Shown piece by piece: positions 60,988-64,000 of a stretch of DNA of 64,000 nt (position 1 is the stretch's first letter; each line of letters begins with the position of its first letter). Source of the stretch: Bacteroidota bacterium (GTDB lineage Bacteria > Bacteroidota > Bacteroidia > CAIKAF01); contig JAEZEQ010000004.1 in NCBI GenBank assembly GCA_023432985.1, forward strand, positions 1 to 64,000, in the 5' to 3' direction. The notes under the pieces are model-generated. The model made no database searches. It saw only the letters and a program-made list of their open reading frames with translations, and was not told the origin of the DNA. A program made the position numbers and the translations under genes.

Positions 60988-61853
60988 TGGAAATAAAGGG
61001 AGAATTTACTTATACTTTCCAATTAAACGACCCCATTCGTAAAAGGGGAAAAAATGGTGTTGTTTGGCTGGCTACTCAAAAAGAAAGTGGCAATTTTGCA
61101 ATTATTAAATGGCATAAAAATCCAGCCTCAAAGATTCATATTGCACCACATAAACACATACAATCGCCTATAGAAGAGATTGTGCACGAGGGCAAAAAAT
61201 TCAGCGCTTATGCTTATCTGAAAGGTGAAGATTTGCAACAACAATTCGACCAAAGAAAAAAGATTTGGCGCAAGGCCGATTTCATAGTGGCTAAATGGAT
61301 TCAAACCCTGGAAATTTTAGACCATATTCATCAACAACAACTTTTGCACGGGGATATTAAATTATCGAATCTGATATATGATGCCTCCGAGGATCAAATG
61401 AAGCTGATAGACCTTGATTCGGTCGCAGCATTTCCGCTTCAACAGCCTATGCAAAGAGCTTTTATTTTTAGTGCGCCCGAACAATTTCTACAAGTGAAAG
61501 AATTGACCGGCCCCTGGAGTGATATTTTCTCGAGCGGAATTTGTTTTTACAGTCTGCTCAGTCAGGCACTTCCCTACTCTATGCAACATCCGGCTATGCT
61601 CGAGCAAATGCAATTGTCTCTGCCTTTACCCAAAAGAGAAGAAATTCCCGATTCTTTATTTCCCATTTTTCAAAAATGTTGTGCCAAACCTTTATTCCCC
61701 AAACCACCCGGAAAAAAAGCAGGCAATGAAGAAATTAAAGCCTTGGTTTTGAATATTGCCGCACGTTATGCAAAGGCAAGCGATTTAATCACCGATCTGA
61801 AGAATCTGGATTTAAGTCCGCCCAAAAAATGGTATTCTTTTCTTAAATTTTAG
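60987..61853 (+). CDS. Serine/threonine protein kinase-like protein
   Basis: A 288-residue Hanks-type kinase domain without membrane anchor. The ATP-Lys lies in AIIKWHKN, the catalytic loop is HGDIKLSNLI (HGD for HRD, Asp present), the metal loop is DLD for DFG, and FSAPEQF matches the APE motif. The core residues are therefore present. The start is GTG, sharing one base with the TAG of the biotin-carrier gene (TAGTG). The substrate is unknown; regulation of a biotin enzyme is an inference from coupling. Its stop overlaps the convergent Fur gene's stop. Confidence 0.85.
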   Translation: MEIKGEFTYTFQLNDPIRKRGKNGVVWLATQKESGNFAIIKWHKNPASKIHIAPHKHIQSPIEEIVHEGKKFSAYAYLKGEDLQQQFDQRKKIWRKADFIVAKWIQTLEILDHIHQQQLLHGDIKLSNLIYDASEDQMKLIDLDSVAAFPLQQPMQRAFIFSAPEQFLQVKELTGPWSDIFSSGICFYSLLSQALPYSMQHPAMLEQMQLSLPLPKREEIPDSLFPIFQKCCAKPLFPKPPGKKAGNEEIKALVLNIAARYAKASDLITDLKNLDLSPPKKWYSFLKF

Positions 61854-62287
61854 TCTGCAGAACAAGCATCGCAATATCCTTTAGCAAAAAAGGATAATTC
61901 TTCTTTTTTAAAGCCTTTGGGGAAATCGACCTTGGGTACTGTTTCCATTTCTATACAAAAGGTTTTCCTGCAAGCCAAACACAGAAAATGTATGTGTTCA
62001 TGTACATGCGGCTCACTGCCATGATGATTGTGCATACATAATGCATAGCGGGTAACTCCGTCTTCGGAAGGAACTTTATGCACCAATCCTTTGTCCATGA
62101 ATGCATGCAAAGTCCTGTATATAGTAACCCGATCAAAATCCTTTTTGAAATATTCTTCCAATTCGGGTTGCGATAAAGCATGACCCTTTTCTTTAAATAG
62201 ATGCAATACCGATTTGCGCACCGGTGTATTTCGTATTTTATGCAATTCGAAAAGGGATAATATATCTTTATCAATATTAGTGGACAT
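61850..62287 (-). CDS. Fur family metalloregulator (likely zinc-type)
   Basis: A 145-residue metal-sensing repressor. The DNA-recognition helix RVTIYRTLHAF, the His-rich HEHIHFLCLACRKTFC sensor/structural segment and the C-terminal CDAC give two CxxC pairs for structural zinc. The upstream gene is a ZIP transporter whose end it overlaps by 11 bases, and a palindrome sits on their promoter. This favours a Zur-like zinc role over Fe or Mn, but that is inference. Confidence 0.92.
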   Translation of the reverse strand: MSTNIDKDILSLFELHKIRNTPVRKSVLHLFKEKGHALSQPELEEYFKKDFDRVTIYRTLHAFMDKGLVHKVPSEDGVTRYALCMHNHHGSEPHVHEHIHFLCLACRKTFCIEMETVPKVDFPKGFKKEELSFFAKGYCDACSAD

Positions 62288-62993
62288 GACTCAACACATT
62301 AATTAATATAGCCGGTAAAGCACCAAAAATAATCAATATAATTTCTTTCAAATTCAGACTTTGTTTTTTATGCAAAGCCCATAAAATAAAAGCCGACATT
62401 AATAGCAAATTCGCCGATGCAAAGCTGGCTAAAAAGGGCAACATATCTTCGCTCACATGAGTCACAGATTGCCAAATCGGAAAAATCCAGAAGGTGGGAA
62501 TACCGGCCAATATCAACAATAAGGCTTTCTTAGGCAATATGTTTAAGGATAAAAGTAAGCCATAATTTCCTGCTTTATGCACCCATTCGTGTAAAATGAG
62601 CGACAGGGTAATCGGTATCCACATTTCGGGTAAGGCATATATACCCAGAACCAGGCTAAAAGAGTTGACTATATTGTGTATATAATCGGCCGACACAATA
62701 GAAATGGCATCAAGACGCATGCGTCCACGCTGTGCAAAGTGCAAAATCAAACTAAAAAGAATGCCTACCAATAAACCCCAAATATCAATATGAAAATGCC
62801 CCAACTGATGATGCGCATCTTCCTGAAAATGAAGAAAATGTAGCAAAACCGCAGCCACAATGGAGCCAACAGAAATGAGAGAAATCGTCCTGACCCAATT
62901 ATTGCTCTTCCCCTGAATAAAATACCATAAGGGTAAAGCTATTAATGGTGTAAGCGAAAGTAAAAAAACTGCAAACAGTATATGCGCACTCAA
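62277..62993 (-). CDS. ZIP family metal transporter
   Basis: A 238-residue polytopic protein with about eight membrane helices. The ZIP metal path is recognisable: HNIVNS in TM4 (usual HNxxDG) and HEWVHKAGNYG in TM5 (usual HExPHExGDF), with a His-rich loop HFLHFQEDAHHQLGHFHID. Some canonical acidic residues are replaced (Asn for Asp, Val/His variants), so transport may be altered. First gene of an operon with a Fur-family regulator; zinc uptake is the best guess. Confidence 0.85.
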   Translation of the reverse strand: MSAHILFAVFLLSLTPLIALPLWYFIQGKSNNWVRTISLISVGSIVAAVLLHFLHFQEDAHHQLGHFHIDIWGLLVGILFSLILHFAQRGRMRLDAISIVSADYIHNIVNSFSLVLGIYALPEMWIPITLSLILHEWVHKAGNYGLLLSLNILPKKALLLILAGIPTFWIFPIWQSVTHVSEDMLPFLASFASANLLLMSAFILWALHKKQSLNLKEIILIIFGALPAILINVLSHVH

Positions 62994-63010
62994 AACGTAA
63001 ATTTAGAGTG

Positions 63011-63018
63011 CAAAGTAA
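63011..63018 (-). promoter_or_regulatory. -7-like box of the ZIP-Fur operon
   Basis: TTACTTTG on the minus strand (7 of 8 matches to TAnnTTTG), 17 nt before the ATG at 62993. TTG at 63038-63040 lies 19 nt upstream as a -33 element. Confidence 0.5.
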
Positions 63019-63026
63019 ACAAAAAA

Positions 63027-63039
63027 GCAACAATGTTGC
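63027..63039. promoter_or_regulatory. Palindromic operator over the ZIP-Fur promoter
   Basis: GCAACAATGTTGC is a perfect 13-bp palindrome around one central base. It lies between the -7-like box and the -33 TTG and covers two bases of the latter. Position and partner genes fit a Zur-type operator through which the regulator controls its own operon. Confidence 0.6.
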
Positions 63040-63073
63040 AATACTTAATCTAAAATTGAGTGGAGAGGGGTAT

Positions 63074-64000
63074 TTATTGGTCTTTCCGGGTTACGAGGAT
63101 TTTATCTATACGTTGTCCATCTTTATCAATGACTTCCAATTCCAGATTATCTATGCGCACTTTGTCTCCAATATCGGGAACTTTACTTGTACGCTGAATG
63201 ATTAATCCGGCCACTGTAGTAAACTTATTCATATCCTCATTTTCCCATTCTATATCGAAATATTTCAGAAAATCTATCAAAGAATATTGTCCGTCAACGA
63301 ACCAACTATTATCGTCTCGTTGTACAATTTTATAATCTTCCTGATACTCTTCAGAAACGTCCCCCACCAAAGCATCGAGTACGTCATCCATAGTCACCAT
63401 GCCTTTTACGGATCCGAATTCGTCGACTACAATTCCATAGTGAATTTGTTCGGATTTAAACATTTCGAGTACTTTATATGCATAAGTATTTTCGTTGAAA
63501 TAAACAGGTTGTTTAATATACTTCTTTATATCAAATACCTCATCGGTGGTGGGAGTAAAAAGGTCTTTCAGTAGAACTATGCCTATAATATTTTCGAGAT
63601 TACCATCTTTAGAAACCGGATAAGCAGAATGTTTTTCATGGTTAATTTTATATTTGATTTCCTCCCAGGTATCCTCCAGTGTAAAGAACACAATATCTTT
63701 GCGGTGGGTATAGAGCGAATTCACTTTACGATCGCCCATTTCGAAGACTCTTTCTACAATATTTTGTTCAATATTCTGAATTTCGCCTCCTTGAGCGCTG
63801 TCTTTAATTATAGACTTAATCTCCTCTTCAGAGACTGCGGATTCAGATTTATTCTTAATGCCCAGCAATCTCAAAATGGCATTATTAGATGCCGTTAAAA
63901 GCCAAACAAAGGGGGAAGTAATAACAGATAAAAGGCGCATGGGTTTGGCCATGATGGTAATTATCGGTTCGGGGAAAGTCATCCCTAATTTCTTAGGCAA
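63074..64000 (-). CDS. CBS-pair/CorC_HlyC membrane protein (hemolysin/GldE family), 5' end outside window
   Basis: The last ~309 residues of a CNNM-CBS-CorC protein. The visible part starts at the end of the CNNM membrane domain (FVWLLTASNNAILRLLG), followed by SEEEIKSIIKDSAQGGEI, two CBS domains (about 85-205, with HSAYPVSKDGNLENIIGIV and HYGIVVDEFGSVKGMVTMDDVLDALVGD) and the CorC_HlyC domain (about 225-300). Relatives handle Mg2+/Co2+ or, as GldE, assist gliding. The two cannot be told apart from this fragment. The start lies beyond 64000; the TTG at the edge is not a start. Confidence 0.92.
   Translation of the reverse strand: MPKKLGMTFPEPIITIMAKPMRLLSVITSPFVWLLTASNNAILRLLGIKNKSESAVSEEEIKSIIKDSAQGGEIQNIEQNIVERVFEMGDRKVNSLYTHRKDIVFFTLEDTWEEIKYKINHEKHSAYPVSKDGNLENIIGIVLLKDLFTPTTDEVFDIKKYIKQPVYFNENTYAYKVLEMFKSEQIHYGIVVDEFGSVKGMVTMDDVLDALVGDVSEEYQEDYKIVQRDDNSWFVDGQYSLIDFLKYFDIEWENEDMNKFTTVAGLIIQRTSKVPDIGDKVRIDNLELEVIDKDGQRIDKILVTRKDQ

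Noticed and set aside
63074..64000. Calling the CBS/CorC protein GldE
   Set aside because: GldE is a branch of the same family, but the diagnostic N-terminal part is outside the window.

Overview
The window is a 64 kb piece of a Bacteroidota chromosome. The signs are gliding-motility genes (gldA, gldF, gldG), a secreted protein with a type IX secretion C-terminal sorting domain, DUF5723, DUF4294 and GWxTD family proteins, lipoproteins with Bacteroidota-style lipoboxes, and many copies of the Bacteroidota -7 promoter box TAnnTTTG just upstream of genes. Base composition and gene style look even throughout. I see no insertion sequence, prophage, integrase, CRISPR array, tRNA or rRNA, and no gene-free stretch longer than 300 bases.

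Layout. 1-7158 (minus): a long, partly overlapping run: TPR protein, phosphosulfolactate synthase-like enzyme, rhodanese, DedA, aroE, coaE, then four small membrane proteins (TM2, TM2, DUF2752, DUF4190-like) and nnr, which runs off the left edge. 7351-14205: glmM, an S9 peptidase, DUF4294, two small lipoproteins (one fasciclin) and a secreted exo/endonuclease-family protein. 14257-18820 (minus): an envelope operon of nucleotide-sugar dehydratase, unknown protein, thioesterase and MsbA-like ABC exporter. 18867-25478: ribH, TPR protein, recF, DUF721, CAP protein, and the classical thrS-infC-rpmI-rplT operon. 25625-28600: a 991-residue secreted repeat protein. 28605-40922: MATE pump, a paired M16 protease, a TlpA-like protein, a DtxR regulator, GT39, a T9SS cargo/DUF5723/lipoprotein operon, and rarA. 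41000-48609: gldA with a haem-c lipoprotein, gltA, rpsO, pnp, coaD and a thioredoxin-fold protein. 48661-54566: GWxTD protein, agmatinase-like enzyme, DUF983, PAP2, obg and yebC. 54721-60057: gldF-gldG-DUF4340, dnaN, nth. 60054-64000: SUI1 factor, biotin carrier protein coupled to a protein kinase, a Fur-family regulator with a ZIP transporter, and a CBS/CorC protein cut by the right edge.

Most genes are conserved housekeeping or envelope genes. The unusual signals are mainly in how genes are read. infC appears to start at AUA behind a strong Shine-Dalgarno. Two terminators have an 8-U tract that ends exactly at the next start codon. Several -7 boxes lie 4 nt from a start codon, which predicts leaderless mRNAs. 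Three convergent pairs share bases of their stop codons. A perfect palindrome overlies the promoter of the ZIP-Fur operon. The strongest candidates for undescribed protein function are the 991-residue repeat protein, the small-membrane-protein cluster, and the biotin-carrier/kinase pair.
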